From the NCBI RefSeq assembly GCF_905475395.1, contig NC_058342.1, positions 29,718,140-29,782,139 on the forward strand: DNA of 64,000 nucleotides, in the 5' to 3' direction. Below, piece by piece: positions 11,711 through 24,662 of this stretch (within the stretch, counting starts at the first letter, position 1; each line of letters opens with the position of its first letter). The notes under the pieces were generated by a model that did not search any database, was not told the DNA's origin, and worked only from the letters and a program-made list of their open reading frames with translations. The position numbers and the translations under genes were made by a program. The DNA is from Chrysoperla carnea. Taxonomy: Eukaryota; Arthropoda; Insecta; Neuroptera; Chrysopidae.

Positions 11711-11965
11711 CGAACTGTTAGCTGCTCCTGAATGAAGATCTAAAGAAAGGTCAATCTTTGATGGAGGGAGAAGGACATTTGTGATACTACAAGACAGATA
11801 TGGTCTAAGTACAATCGTAGGCGTTCCGAAGACCTTATATCGCTTCAAAAGGTCTCTATAAGCAACAATGTAGTTTTATTTCAAAATAATTACTTTCATT
11901 TATGAAAAAATTGAATACCTACTTAAAAATTTTGTTAATAACAATAACGTTTATCTATTATCTAG

Positions 11966-11979
11966 CCCCCCCCCCCCCC
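11966..11979. repeat. poly-C tract, 14 bases
   Basis: An uninterrupted run of C in AT-rich DNA. A similar 12-base run lies at 55885-55896. Confidence 0.9.
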
Positions 11980-12711
11980 TCTCTTATTAAAATATGCGTC
12001 ATATCATATTTTTTAAATACACAAAGCTAAAAAATATAATTTATTTACAGTACTATTACTAATTAAAAAAAAAAAACAAAAAAAACAAAAAAAAAACAAG
12101 GAAAAAAGCAATTTGTCGACTCTAACAAATTTTTAAAGTAGGTGATAGAACGTCCATAATTTAAAAAAAAAAAATTGATTTATTATTGATGATCTGATGA
12201 ATAATTGAGTGAAGAAAACAAAAAAAAAACCATTTTATTTCAAAATAAATGTTAAAAAAATTATGATTGTGAATAAAATACTATATAAAAATAACAAGTT
12301 TTAGTTTTTGTGTAATAAGTACCCCAGTATCCCTATCCCGGTTTCATGACGATTCATTATGGTCATTTCGTCTTCGAAATTTCATCCCTCTCTTTCTTGG
12401 GTAATCTATCCTCAGCAAAATTACGTAAGTTTCCAATGTCTGAGTATTTTCTTTCAAGGTTTGTGTTACCCCATCGATAACCCATATAACGTCAATTTAT
12501 TTCAATGACAGAGTTAACGCAAAAGCCAAAAAACCCACAGATCTGTAGAATGTATATTTCAATCACACGGTTAACATGAGGGATAAAAACCTTACAAACC
12601 CGTGGTAGCTCGACTCCATTAGAACGTAAACGGGAATGGTCTACCTGTGGAACGCCTGGATATTTCAATCGCAGGGTTAATGCAGAAACCAAAAATTAGA
12701 GGTATGACGAA

Positions 12712-12908
12712 CGTAAAATGGTAATTTTTTTCAAAATATACTGTTTTAACTTTATTTAAAGTGGTTATCTTATTTTAAATACGCGCCAGGATATTATGTT
12801 GTATATTAAGACATGCGTATTATGACCATGCTTCGACATTTATTATCCTTGTCAATCTACTTTGAGACGTTCTAACTCTGTTAACAATTCCAGTAGTATA
12901 TTTTCAAA
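12712..12908. repeat. dispersed repeat, inverted partner of 24663-24900
   Basis: About 195 bp whose reverse complement recurs at 24663-24900, including GGATATTATGTTGTATATTA, AGACATGCGTATTATG, CCATGCTTCG, TTATTATCCTTGTCAATCTA and CTTTGAGACG. No terminal repeats or coding frame were identified. The family is unknown. Confidence 0.7.
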
Positions 12909-13288
12909 GACGTTTCCTATGTCTGCCTATACAGTTCTATGGTATTATCTCTATGGAGTATCCTTACTTTATTTTTAACCCTAAAAAAAGTAAATACCAA
13001 AAATTTATGGGGATGATCGTATAAAAAATTGAAAATTCCCAAACTTTTCTCATTTTCCATTTGAAAATTGTTTGTAACAAACAGTTAAGCTAGTTGAACT
13101 AACTGAAATATAGATGTCACTATTATGCACAATTGCAATTTTCACATTATTTGACAGATTTGAATCTTAGATAAAAATTTATAAATAAAATGTAGATTTT
13201 CCGATTCTTTATGCAAATCTGATAAAAAATATTCTTTTAATAATACAAACAATAATCTAATTTTTGTGTTTGTAATTTGAAAAAAATA

Positions 13289-16200
13289 ATGTCCACTTTA
13301 TGGAAATTAAATAAAAATGTTAGGTTATTTGTTCGGCATTTGAAAAATACTGAAAGATTATATTCAACCAAAACGAAAAATGTGAATCAAACTTATCTTT
13401 TACTAGCTCCAATATGTGGGAGTGGTCTAGCTGTATTTGGATATTGGGTTTATTGTAAACAGTATGAGAAAAATCCCTTCGTAGTTAATGCCGCTCGTCA
13501 GAATATAGTACGTAGAACTCGAATTTTCTTATTTAAAAATACATGTTAATTTGCTTGTTGACAATGATGTATCTCAGAAAGTTTTTCCACACATCCACGG
13601 AGGTTCTGAAGCGTTTTAGAAAGTATGTTATTGGATTTTCGCAATTAGAGAAGTGTAACACCCTTTGAACATATTTTTCAACAGTAGAAACGGGTTTCCT
13701 TAGAAAGTATTTCGCAGAGGCAAGAATGTATTTTCTAAAACGTTTTAGACACTCTGATATGTACATTCCACCATATTTGGATAATAAACTTCCTTGAGAA
13801 GTTTTAGAAAGTTATTTCAGAATGATATAGTCCATTCAGAAAGCTTTTTCCCGAGCAGAAGTATTTCAAAAATATAATTTTGAATAAACTTTCCATATTC
13901 AGTTAATATTTTTCGGTATATTTAGGATGAATGGGGACCAGTCGTACAATTAACTTCCAGAGAACGTCGATTCATCAGATTTGCATCAGTCGAATTCGAT
14001 GGACAGTTGTATATGACACCTCAAGATTTTCTTGAATCAGTTATTGAGCAACAACCAAGACGTACGTAAACTTAATTTTGAATAATTATTGAATTTGGTT
14101 TTGGGTAAATAACCCGATTATTATCACAGACTTATTTAAAGTAAAAGTAAAGAATGGCGAGGATGACAAACATAAAATCCGAGACATTCTTTACTCGCTC
14201 CTGTGGTGTGTATACTATTTTTCGGCTCTACTGAGGTGAAAAGCGGCAACTTCGTTTAGCACAGCGGAATTTTTAGGGCTGCACAGAAAATAATTTAGAA
14301 CTGCACAAATCGAAAGTAGAACTGCACATTAAAAAAAGTTTGATTGTTCATACAATGAGTAGTTCGATATTCGACTGAATTCCTTTTTTTTTCCTCTCAC
14401 ATACAGGATGTTCAAATTTATATAATAAAATTAAGATGAAGATAATTTGCATTGAGTGATGGTTGGGAACTATCATCATGGATATTTGGCATTTCTCGTA
14501 TCTTTTGATGACTAAAAAAAATAAAACAGGGTGGCTCATAAAGTACATCAATACTAATTTTCTACAAACTAATTTAAATCACAGTAAATTTTTCAATTTT
14601 ATTGAGTAAATTTTAATAGTTTGTGGCTTTTATGTTAGGTATAATGCTAACGTACATTTTTTGGACTTATTTGCTACAAGTCAAAAATTTGTGCGAGCAA
14701 TTAAGAAAGCCACGCTTTTTCATTTCTGAACCCGGAGGAAATTAGAGATAATTGACTCTCCGACACTATCGACTTCTCGAATTTTTGCCTTGGTGCAAAT
14801 AAGTCCTCAAATAGGTACGCTAGCTTTATAGTCCGTGCAAATTTGGAATTTAGTTCCTTGAATTCTGAAACGCGCAATTTCTGAACGTATAGTTATAGTT
14901 TTTTATATACCCTATGAAATATATCAGATAGGACCCAGATATATTAGATAGGACCCATTTCTTAAACCGTAACAGAAAAAATGAAAGATTAAATAGAGAA
15001 TGTTTATTACAAAATAAAAAACTTTTGTTTCAAACATTTTTTTGGTAAATATCATAGTTTACTCGTAAGGCCGCAAAATAGGGCAAAAATTTATGTTTCT
15101 ATTCTCTCCAAAACTATACAAGATAGTTGGCTGCGACATCCCTAGCTTTTTACTAAACAGCCCCGTTCAACTAGCGATTTGAATGATATTCAGCTTTGCT
15201 TCTAATATAATATTTAATGAACGGGCGACTGATGCTCACGCCTTTCATATTTAATTCCAACTTTTTGTCACTACACTCTTCTATTATCAATCTGTGGGAA
15301 ACTCCAAGAATATTGTTCCTTGTCGACGCCATATTGACAGTGTGCTTTTTTCAGCACCGGGAGGCAGAAAGTGGAACTGAGTGTCATAGACTAGGCTAGG
15401 CAAGTAGTTAAACGTTACCGATACAAGTCATTTGCCTAGCTGTTTGATTGAATGACTGCATATCGATCAGGCCTGTTAGCGAAAAAGACTAGGCTGTTAT
15501 ATATAATATAATTTTCCATGTGTTAAGAGTACGGGTGTCGAGAATCTTTTTAAAAAATTAAAAACTTTGAGAAACTACGTCGCAAAACTGCTTATTTCAG
15601 AATTTAACGAAAATCCACTAATAATAAATAACTAATTTGCCTGGACTATTTATACCTATGTGTGTGTGTTTGGTAAAGTTGAGTGTAGCCGCGCTCCAGA
15701 TTTTTTGCTTTATTGTTACCATTACAAATTTCACATGTCTAAAAGTTATTTTTTTGCCTTACAGCTCGCCTTAAACGACGTATTTTAACCATGAAAGAAA
15801 TTGAACAATTCCGCGATGCAACGCCCAGTTTAAATAAAGGTTCATCGCATTTGTTCAGGGATATGCGGGATAATGGTATTATTTCTTACACTGAATATCT
15901 ATTCTTGCTTTCAATTTTGACAAGTAAGTATTGTACTTATTGTTTTTCGATGTTACGATATTTTTGGTCACATGACGTAAAAAAAAAAAACAAACAATTG
16001 AGTAATGAACACTGTCTATACATGGTATTTCAACAATTAACTCAGTCAATAGTTTGTTTTCACTTGTTTTAGTGTATTTTATATCTATTCTAATCTTTTA
16101 ATTTTCAGAGCCTCAATCTGGATTTCGTATTGCCTTTAATATGTTCGACACAGATGGTAATGAGCGTATTGATAAAAATGAATTTTTGGTAGTGAGTACA

Positions 16201-19200
16201 AACATTCAAATTTTCTGTTTTCAAAATTTTCCAAAATTTTTTGTTTGTTTGTTAAATCATAATATTTTCATTATTTGCATTTTTTATGTTTTTTCCAAGT
16301 AGTAGTTTTCACTTTTTAGTTTTTTTTTTTGTTTTATTTTGTTACAATTTTGAATATTAGATTCGGGGACTTCTATCCGGTAGACTGAAATCAATGGCTG
16401 AATTGGATGATTTCACTCGAAATGATGTGAGTTTTTTTTTTTTTTTATTTTTTTTTTTTAAATTAATTTTTTAAAAGGCCATTCCGAATTATTTAAAAAC
16501 GTTTGTTATCTATGATTATATAATAGTTATCTATTATAGCATCTCCTGAATGGATGCTTCTTGTTATTATTAGATGCTTTTTATTAGAATGGGATCAAGG
16601 CTGATTTAAGATTGGTGGGGGCCCTGAGGCCAGTTAATGGCGGGGGCTCGTACCAATAAACGTGAAAAATCGAGTAACCACAAAAGTGAATTTGGAGGAA
16701 TTATTAATTTGTCAACTTTATTTTTAATATAAATATTGTCAATGATAATAAATGAGAACTTTGGGATATTTCGAATCAATTTTTGATTTTTCTCCAATTT
16801 CTTAGATCAATTTTTGTGTTATATAAATGTGAATTTCGACTGCTATATAGTCATCATCAGTATTCATTAGCTAATCGTAATTATTCTTATAATGTTTGTT
16901 GCTCGTTGTTAATTTGGTGACGCTCTGCAAACTGATACATAATTTATACTTTTCCAAGTATCTAACAAATTGTGACGTCGGCCAATCATCTTCGATCAGG
17001 TGATTAGTTTTTGTCCAATGAGCGTGATCTTTATAGGCCAATGATATTTGAGTATTTTATCACCTGATTTTGACACTTAAAATAAAAATTTAAATTTTAA
17101 ACCAAAAATAAAATAAAATTTGTATTAAATCTGAATTTGAATAGGTCCTTTATAATTCTGAATGCGCCTTAAATCTAATCGTTTTTACTTATGATTAATT
17201 TTTCATTAGTTTCATTTATTTTTAACATTTGTTTTATTTAACCTAGATATTCGTCTTAAGCTAGAACTAATTAATCAAAATTTAGATTTCGTTACAACAA
17301 AATTGAGTTATAGAGTAAAGAAAAATTTAAAAACTCGTTGAAATACGTATTTTTTTCTAGTAATTTTATTATGTTTTACTAACGGAGGGGACCAGCATTT
17401 ACTTATTTTATAGAAAAAAATAATGGGTTGTTCACAAACTAAGGAACCAAATGAGACTGATTTCGAGATTGATCTCCGGGAATTTCTCTAAACTGAACTC
17501 TTGATTAAGTCACCTTTCAAAACATAATGGTTCCTTCCCGTCAGTTCGCTCCGGGGCTCCGTGGGTTCGATTTTAAATCAAAATAGTGATTTTTCATGAG
17601 TTGATTAAAGAAAGGTTTGCTGGTAAAAAACTTATCAAATTATAGGTCTAGGTTCATCCGTAGTATTTGACAGTTATTTCAGAATAACTGGAATGTCTGT
17701 TGTAAAGGTCGTGCCTAACAACTTTAATCCGATTGGATTTTTTCTTGATAATAATAAAAGTTATTAAACTTTTTTGGAAAGAACAAAAATTACATTTTTC
17801 GCTGAAATCTGGAGAATATTTATTCCCCTGTCCGGAGACCAGAGATACATTTCGAAAACCGGAGACTCCAGCCACAAAACCGGAGAAATGGCTAACTAAA
17901 AGAGCAAAAATTTGTTAGATACGACGTTGGCAACAGCTTTTCGAATTTCCAGCGGACTGTGAAATACTACACCTACAAAGACCTATTAAGTTCGCATTTG
18001 AAATAACTTAAAATCTGTATGCTTTAAAATAATTACAAATTCTTCTAACAATGCGATTTTTTAAGTATGTGTAAAAAATTTTAAATGAAATATATTTCTT
18101 AGATGGAACGTATCTTCAGTTACGCATGGAAAGGTAAGCGAGGTATATCTGGTTCTCTAGAAGAAAAGAAAACCGAACGAAATCCAGAGAAACATGCGGA
18201 GCAAGATCAATACGTAAACGATGAGACTGGTCTACAACGGCGACATATTGTCGATACCATGTTAACTGTTCACTTCTTTGGTAAAAAAGGCAAAGATGAA
18301 TTACGTTTTAATGGTTTTCGTAAATTTATGGAAAATTTACAAACAGAAGTATTAGAATTAGAATTTAATGAATTTTCTCGGGGCTTACCAACCATTTCGG
18401 AATTGGATTTTGCGAAAATTTTGCTAAGATACACGTATTTGGATACTGATGAGTAAGTAAAAGCCAGATTTTATTACCTATTCAATTTTGTTTTAGAAAA
18501 AATAAAATATATAGCCATGAGTGGGGCATTTTGTCAGCAAAAAATCCCCGCCCCCCAATTTTTTAGGGGAAGGCCATGAAAAAATTAAAGTTTATCGAAT
18601 AACCTCATTAGTTTGAAGAAATTTTCGACCAAATGCAAAAAAACCTCATCTATTTAGCATATATAGAAGCTACAAGCGTATCTTATGGAATAATCTTCTC
18701 ATTATGGGGGGGGGGTTACCGAATAGCCTCATTAGTTTAAAAATATTTCACATCTTTGCAAAAAATCGTACTCTTGATGACGGAACAATAATGACCGTAA
18801 AGCAGATGGTAAGAAGAGAAGATACGTGTTAAAAAAAATGTGTTTTTTTTTACTGATTTAGGGTTGTGGAAAATTCGATATGGCAACTCAGGTTATATTG
18901 ACTTACAGGATTTTTAAAACGGGCAGGTCGCTCCTAACTTATGTAACAATATTTGAATCTTTTTTCCAGATATGACATGTACTTAGATCGTTTAGTAGAA
19001 CGCTTAAACGAATCGGATCGAATATCATTCGATTCATTTAAAGATTTTTGTCAATTTCTAAATAATTTGGAAGACTTTACGGTTGCAATGCGTATGTACA
19101 CACTAGCCGATCGTCCAATATCGAAAGGTAAATTAATTTTTCTTAAAAAATTTATTAAATAGATGCTAAATATTCATTTTTAATTTAGATGAATTTACGC

Positions 19201-19951
19201 GTGCTGTAAAATTATGCACTGGTACAACTTTAACACCACATTTAGTCGATACAGTATTCGCAATTTTCGATGTTGATGGTGATGGATTATTGAGTTATCG
19301 AGAATTTATCGCTATTATGAAAGATCGAGTTCATCGTGGACTTAAGGTAAAATTTTTTTTTTATCAAAAGCGAAACCAAACGACTATCGTTGAATCAGAA
19401 ATCAGTGGTCCCAAACAAGTGAATTATTAAGGGGGAATGTCTGTGTGACAAATTTTTTTGCATGTTTTAAAAGTTTACAACAAGTCCGAAGGAAGTCACG
19501 TATAGAAAGAATGCGAAATTTTGACCATATGTTTTGAGACTTGAGGAGAAGTTTCGATAGATAAGCTTGGGAGTTGAATATAACAGGGTGGCGATCGAAA
19601 ACCAAAAAATGTAAGGGAATTTTAAAATTCTGTAAAAAAACAAGGAATAATCAAGGAATTTTAGTATAATTTAGTATTTGAATAATTTCAAACTATTTCA
19701 TAAGAACAATTCCATCGCTACCCTGTAGAATCTGTGACACGTATAAGTCTTTATCAGTGACCCGAATATGAAAAACCTCTTATTGTTAATTAAAATCTCT
19801 AAGAAATTTTCTATATTATTTCCCTTCCACCCTGTATGATCAATTAACTTATATATTTGTTTTTTTACAGTCCTATGCAAAAGCTGAAGGTTGGGATGCG
19901 TTCAAAGCTTGTGTAAAACAAGAAATGAAAACGCCAACATGGAAACATTAA
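13289..19951 (+). CDS. MICU3: Calcium uptake protein 3, mitochondrial (MICU3)
   Basis: EF-hand regulator of the mitochondrial calcium uniporter, expected to face the intermembrane space. Nine exons join in frame to 469 residues: 13289-13507, 13926-14061, 15765-15923, 16109-16191, 16361-16426, 18103-18452, 18970-19127, 19189-19346 and 19871-19951 (TAA). All introns are GT-AG. The first ATG at 13289 opens a basic N-terminus (VRLFVRHLKN...RLYSTK) typical of a mitochondrial targeting peptide, followed by a hydrophobic segment at about residues 35-56. Canonical EF-hand loops lie at 185-196 (DTDGNERIDKNE) and 418-429 (DVDGDGLLSYRE). The stretches HFFGKKGK, FMENLQTEVLELEF and KILLRYT favour MICU3 over MICU1 or MICU2. 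Exon 6 adds a charged, low-complexity insert before HFFGKKGK. Introns 5 and 8 carry transposon copies. The family is certain; the paralogue is fairly sure. Confidence 0.93.
14920..15100. repeat. fragment of the 28-kb dispersed repeat, in MICU3 intron 2
   Basis: Shares GATAGGACCCA-like text, GTTTATTACAAAATAAAAAAC, CTTTTGTTT, TAAATATCATAGTTTAC and GGGCAAAAATTTAT with the end of the repeat at 28010-28390. Diverged. Confidence 0.45.
16722..16990. mobile_element. Penelope-like hammerhead repeat, copy B (MICU3 intron 5)
   Basis: Begins with AATAAATGAGAACTTTGGGA, continues with the GATCAATTTTTGTGTTATAT block, has a hammerhead-like core on the minus strand at 16834-16860 (CTGATGA, hairpin, GAAA), then TTAGCTAATCGTAATTATTC and TTGTTAATTTGGTGACG. 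It extends into the ACTTTTCCAAGTATCTAACA sequence also present inside copy A. Single arm, no coding sequence. Confidence 0.6.
19583..19725. mobile_element. short MITE in MICU3 intron 8
   Basis: Ends ACAGGGTGGCGA and TCGCTACCCTGT are inverted repeats with one mismatch in 12. It is about 143 bp with no coding capacity. The ACAGGGTG end is common in Tc1/mariner-type MITEs. Confidence 0.45.
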
Positions 19952-20270
19952 TTTGATTATTTGCCAAAAATTTGATTTTATTCACAATATTACCAATTAC
20001 TACTAACCCCAAACTAGCTTTAAAATATGTTGTTTTTTAATGAAAACTAGTTGAAATTTTTTGCGCGCTAATGTATTCAAAACTAGGATAATTTCCTGTT
20101 CCGTCTCATATTAATTTATCGTCTGTGATTTATTTCATGAGATATTATTACAAATCTATTCGTACAAATATTTATAGATATTTATTTATTTGAAGTTATG
20201 TTTCTAGATGAAAGAGGATTTAATAATACTTTACGATCTTGGAATCGAAAAAAAATGATCGATTTATTCA

Positions 20271-20276
20271 AATAAA
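20271..20276 (+). promoter_or_regulatory. candidate MICU3 polyadenylation signal
   Basis: AATAAA lies 320 bases after the MICU3 stop codon and is the first perfect hexamer downstream. Confidence 0.5.
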
Positions 20277-21526
20277 ATAGTCTTCCTAAACTCAGCACAC
20301 TAGGCCTATCGTTTAGAATAGTTAAGTAATAGATCTAATTTAAATATCCTACGTTCTTCCCTGTCAAGAAAGACAGGTGTAAAACAGGAATTTTTGGCCT
20401 ATGGTCTATGGATAGCACGGTACGATTTGAATCTACAAAAAATAGACATACATTTTACACTCATCGGATAGAATTTTCGAAATACAGCTAAATCGAAAGA
20501 ATACACAATGTAGCTCCAAATTTAGTAGAGAAATTTGGTGCCAGTGAGTATCTTCTATTTTTAGTTAGGATTTAGAACTGATTCCAAGATCAAAAACCTA
20601 ATAACTTTTAAAAAATTTTTCAATCATTACTAAGATGATCTAAAAAAATACTCATTAATAGATATCCTAAAATCTTCTTGCCATGATTGAATTTGTTTGA
20701 AAAGTTTATCGGTATTATTAAATCCTAATTGGGTTTGAGTGTGTGATATTAGATTTAGAATTTTGTTAACATTGCTTTAAAAAGAAATCATCGGTTGTGT
20801 TTTGTTTATCTAATTAATTTTATATCTAAAGAATATATTTTATTGTTACGAATTATCGTCGCTGACTGGGCGTACTTTTAATGATAATCATTTCAAACGT
20901 ATTCCAACTTGACGATGAGTTTGAGCATCAAGTTAGGTCACGTGGCCAGTTTATTCTGTGCTGCCATCTGAAAAAAAACTGATAGCTTTTTGATTTTGAC
21001 AGTACTGACTAAATAAATTTACATTCAACTATCGAGCAGACATGAAAACAATACAATATAGCGCTGACGCTTGACGTGGAGCATAATTATATTTTTTTCA
21101 CCTAGATGGAACTCTAATTTGACGCTCAAAGCTAGCGTAATCGTCATCATGAGGTTACATCTTAAGAATTTATTCATATGTATTTCAACATTCATGTATT
21201 TCAACTTTCTTGAAATGTTATATTTAAAGTACGTTCAACGTAAGACATTTTACCTGTTTAGCTGATACAACGAGGCGTTAATGCCCGTAACAATCAACCA
21301 ATAAGAAAGCGATGTAATAACTCATTGTCTGTGTTTCTTATTGGTTTTTGTTTATTATCTGCTAAACGAACTAATTAGGACGCACAAGTTTCATTGAAAT
21401 CTCACCATTAATAAAAAAAAAACGTATATAATATTATAATAAAAAGTATTTTTGACCTACTTTAAAAATGAGATCTGTTTAATCTCAGACGTTGTTACAT
21501 TTAGTGCAAATTTTGCTAGTCACAAG
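20277..21526. other. intergenic, remnants of a GACGCT-rich repeat
   Basis: No gene. Around 20900-21150 the words TTGACGCTCAAAGCTAGCG, GCTGACGCTTGACG and GTTTGAGCATCAAGTT resemble the GACGCT-rich unit at 31120-31745. Confidence 0.4.
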
Positions 21527-22466
21527 TAGGGTTGCCAAATTTGAAAAATGTCATCCCGGGATATTGAAAAATGATCAATAACAGGCCTTTTAACAAACAG
21601 TTGAGCGCAATTATTCTCTTTCTGTTAATATTTGTTATTAATTATGCGACTGCGCGACGTAAATAAGTAGTAATTTGTGCCTCAGTTTATATATGTTTGT
21701 TGGTTACTTTGCTATAGAGATCAAACTCAAGGGCCGATTTTAATTATTCTTACGTCAATACATTTGTCTTCATCTTACGAATCTTATTAAAGACATGGCG
21801 GTAATGAAAATTAAACATGGCGACCATCAGAAGACATATTGTGAAAAAAAATAATATGATTCTATGTTAAGTGGGGTATCGTTGAATAGGTATTAAATAG
21901 ACAAATCGATTGACGTCGGGTCACGCGTTTGGTCTCTAGAGGGCTAAACATAAAGACCGCCACAAAGGACTAAACATACATACAAAAAAACCAGAATTCA
22001 TTAAAGAAAAAAACAAAGTACGGTAGATTACATAACGATTTTAACAATCGGGACCCATTAAAATATAGAACAGTTCGAATATGTCCAATAATGGCCCCCG
22101 ATTGTTAAAGTCGCGTTTTTTGATTTTTAAATTTACTTGTTTATTTTATCATATTAGTTTTTGACATACTGCCCGAAAAAAAAGAATCATTATTTAAAAT
22201 GAAAAGGTCTATTATGTGGGACATAAAGAAATTATCAAAAAATTCATATTTAAAATTTATTTATTAATTTTTGAACCAATCAAACAATTATAAATGATTT
22301 AAACATATTAAAAAAAAAAAAAAAAACGTAAATAATTATTTGAATTTGTTCTTAAAATTACATTTTGTTGGCTATTTTGTGCATTTCAAAAGGTTTTTCT
22401 TTAAAAAAAAAAGAAAGAAGGAATCAGTTAGAATAAATCGAGATTTCGGAATGATTGGCAACCCTA
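21527..22466. mobile_element. hAT-like non-autonomous transposon, about 940 bp
   Basis: Ends TAGGGTTGCCAAA and TTGGCAACCCTA form terminal inverted repeats, a sequence often seen at hAT ends. The flanks GTCACAAG (21519-21526) and ATAACAAG (22467-22474) agree at 6 of 8 positions, consistent with an aged 8-bp target duplication. There is no transposase frame inside. Confidence 0.6.
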
Positions 22467-22474
22467 ATAACAAG

Positions 22475-23194
22475 TTATTAAAGTATATTTATTAATTATT
22501 TCAAATAAATTGATAATTGTTTTTTACAAAACATTATTTTTATTTTAGAAATGCGTCTAGTCTATTTTGAGTTGATTTCAGAATGTTCAATTTATTTGAA
22601 ATAAACAATAATTTAAATATGTACTTAAAAATTTTATTGTATTTATAACCATTATTAACCTCAATAAAAGTTTATTTAAATCTGAATATCTTGTTTTTAT
22701 ATTCACATCAACCATTTCCCAGAGACGGATTAAACTTTAGACAGAGTAGGCACCTGTCTAAAGAGATGCATTCATGCTGTCAGTTGATGAAATACTTCAT
22801 ACTTACATAACAGAACCATCTAGTATTGCGTAGTAAAACTAATAAGGATGCGTTACGTTACGTTGGAAAAACTTTTAAGATGTTATGAACGATTTTGTAT
22901 CCGAAAAGCTAATATTTAAACTTAATCTACATGACAAAACTATTTTCTTAAAATAAAGTTAAAATACTCGCGTCTCATTTTACTCGCATCACTTCAACAA
23001 CTTGGAAAAAAGCTGATAAACTTCAAACGTCTGAAAAGGGACCCCGACATCTATTTAAAAAAAAGTTATATTGTGACGTATAAAGTCTGACAACACTGAA
23101 ATATTTTTGATGACATTTTAGGATCAATTCATAATATCATGACTTAAAAAAAGGTTTAGAAAATTTTAATTTCGTGAACAATATTAATATTAAT
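22475..23194. other. intergenic, no gene seen
   Basis: AT-rich, stop-dense in all frames. No recognisable repeat or RNA gene. Confidence 0.45.
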
Positions 23195-23400
23195 TTATTT
23201 TTATTTATAGGCAATTTTATTACATATATGATATAAAAGTTGCATAATAAACAAAATTACATTTTAATATTATTTCTCTGGCCTGTTTTTTTTTAGCTTT
23301 ACATTTTCAGACCATGAATCTATTTTTCGTCATTAGCCAATTCGATAAAATTGAAAATGATGGGTAAATCATTAATTGATAAAGGAATAAGGAAGTTTTG
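23195..23400. repeat. dispersed repeat, copy 2 (pair with 2796-3000)
   Basis: Same orientation and word order as the copy at 2.8 kb, beginning TTTATTTATAGGCAATTTTA and including GCCTGTTTTTTTTTAGC. Confidence 0.55.
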
Positions 23401-23699
23401 TAAATGGGTACAAGCTTTTAATAAATAATATGATCATTTTTGTGTAGCTTTTCTGGGTCTCGAGTTATTAACTTTAAATTAATGTGTTTACCGTCGTTTT
23501 CCAATCATAAATTTCTGAGTCTTGAGCTATGGACCTTAAGTTATCGAAATTCTACTGTACATTCAGCCATTTGCTAAATTTCAAACAGCTGTTTTTCCGA
23601 GAAAAAAGGTATAATCGTGTTCATCTACAACTCATTCGAGCGTATTTTTTATCAACCTCCACCGTTTTGCGTCGAGGTATTTTTTTTATCATAAACTTC

Positions 23700-23925
23700 A
23701 TATGACAAACATTTTTCTACATTTGTTGATGTTGAAACGATCACAAACGACCTCACACTGGAGAAAAATTTTATTCATGTGAAATTTTTCTCCAGCGTGA
23801 AATCGTTTGTGATCATTTAAAACGGTTTTCCGTGTAAATGCTTTATCACATGCTTGTCAAAATAAATTCGGTTTCACAAAATTAACATTAAAATGATTTT
23901 TCTCCAATGTGAGTTCGCGATTCTC
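23700..23925 (-). pseudogene. decayed C2H2 zinc-finger gene
   Basis: On the minus strand one nearly intact finger reads CDKAFTRKTVLNDHKRFH followed by AGEKF. The first zinc cysteine codon is TGA, a stop, so the finger is dead. More HTGEK-like remnants flank it, and an inverted GGAGAAAAATTT / AAATTTTTCTCC pair suggests local rearrangement. It lies about 2.6 kb beyond the end of the two intact zinc-finger genes on the same strand, so it is probably a third, lost member of the cluster. Confidence 0.6.
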
Positions 23926-24067
23926 CAATTTCTAGCGATTCTTTAATCAACAAGTGATGCTTGAAATGAATTTCTTCATGGTCCAGTATTTACTGTTTTT
24001 AGCCCATTACGATTCAGACGAATTTTCAATACTGAAAATAATAGGTTTTTTTTATCGAAGTGTCTAT

Positions 24068-24262
24068 TGACACCATCCACGGACCAATCTTATCCTTCTA
24101 GTCATTGGGTCGCCGTTAATGCGGTCGAGTTGGCATAAATGTGCGAGCTTTTTGACTTTTTGGTTAACTATGTGATTGCGTTCATTTACTGATCCACGGG
24201 CATTTGCGTGTTAATTTCGAGTTGTTCGGGATTCTAATAACTTTGGTCCGTGGATGGTGTCA
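24068..24262. mobile_element. MITE with 19-bp perfect terminal inverted repeats
   Basis: TGACACCATCCACGGACCA at 24068-24086 is exactly inverted at 24244-24262. The interior is GC-richer than its surroundings and has no long frame. Target duplication is unclear. Confidence 0.65.
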
Positions 24263-24662
24263 GTCGTAGCACAAATAAATTATGTTGCAATACCTTTGAA
24301 AAAAATTACTTCCTGTAAAATGAGAAAACCATACTCTGGCACTTGAAATTTTAACTTTTTTCATTCAAATTTGTCATCTATTAAACATTTCATTTCTTAT
24401 TCTTACTGTATCAGCACACTTTGGTAACTGATAAAAACTGAAATCCGAACTTCCAGTTTTTGTAGATTTGCACATTGGCACACCACAACGATAATTAAAT
24501 GACATAGTGATCCAAAAATAAAAGCAATTATTTTAAAGTTTTATATAATTTTTTGTTGATAAAAATTATTACATTAACCTATTTATTTTATGCCCAACAC
24601 AGGAAACAACGTGGAGTATAGACATATATTATTCTACGAGTATAGAGATTAAAGAAGCACCA

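Noticed and set aside
12490-12700. Three loosely similar ATTTCAATCxCAGGGTTAAC words
   Set aside because: Too few and too short to define a repeat unit; may be part of an unknown element.
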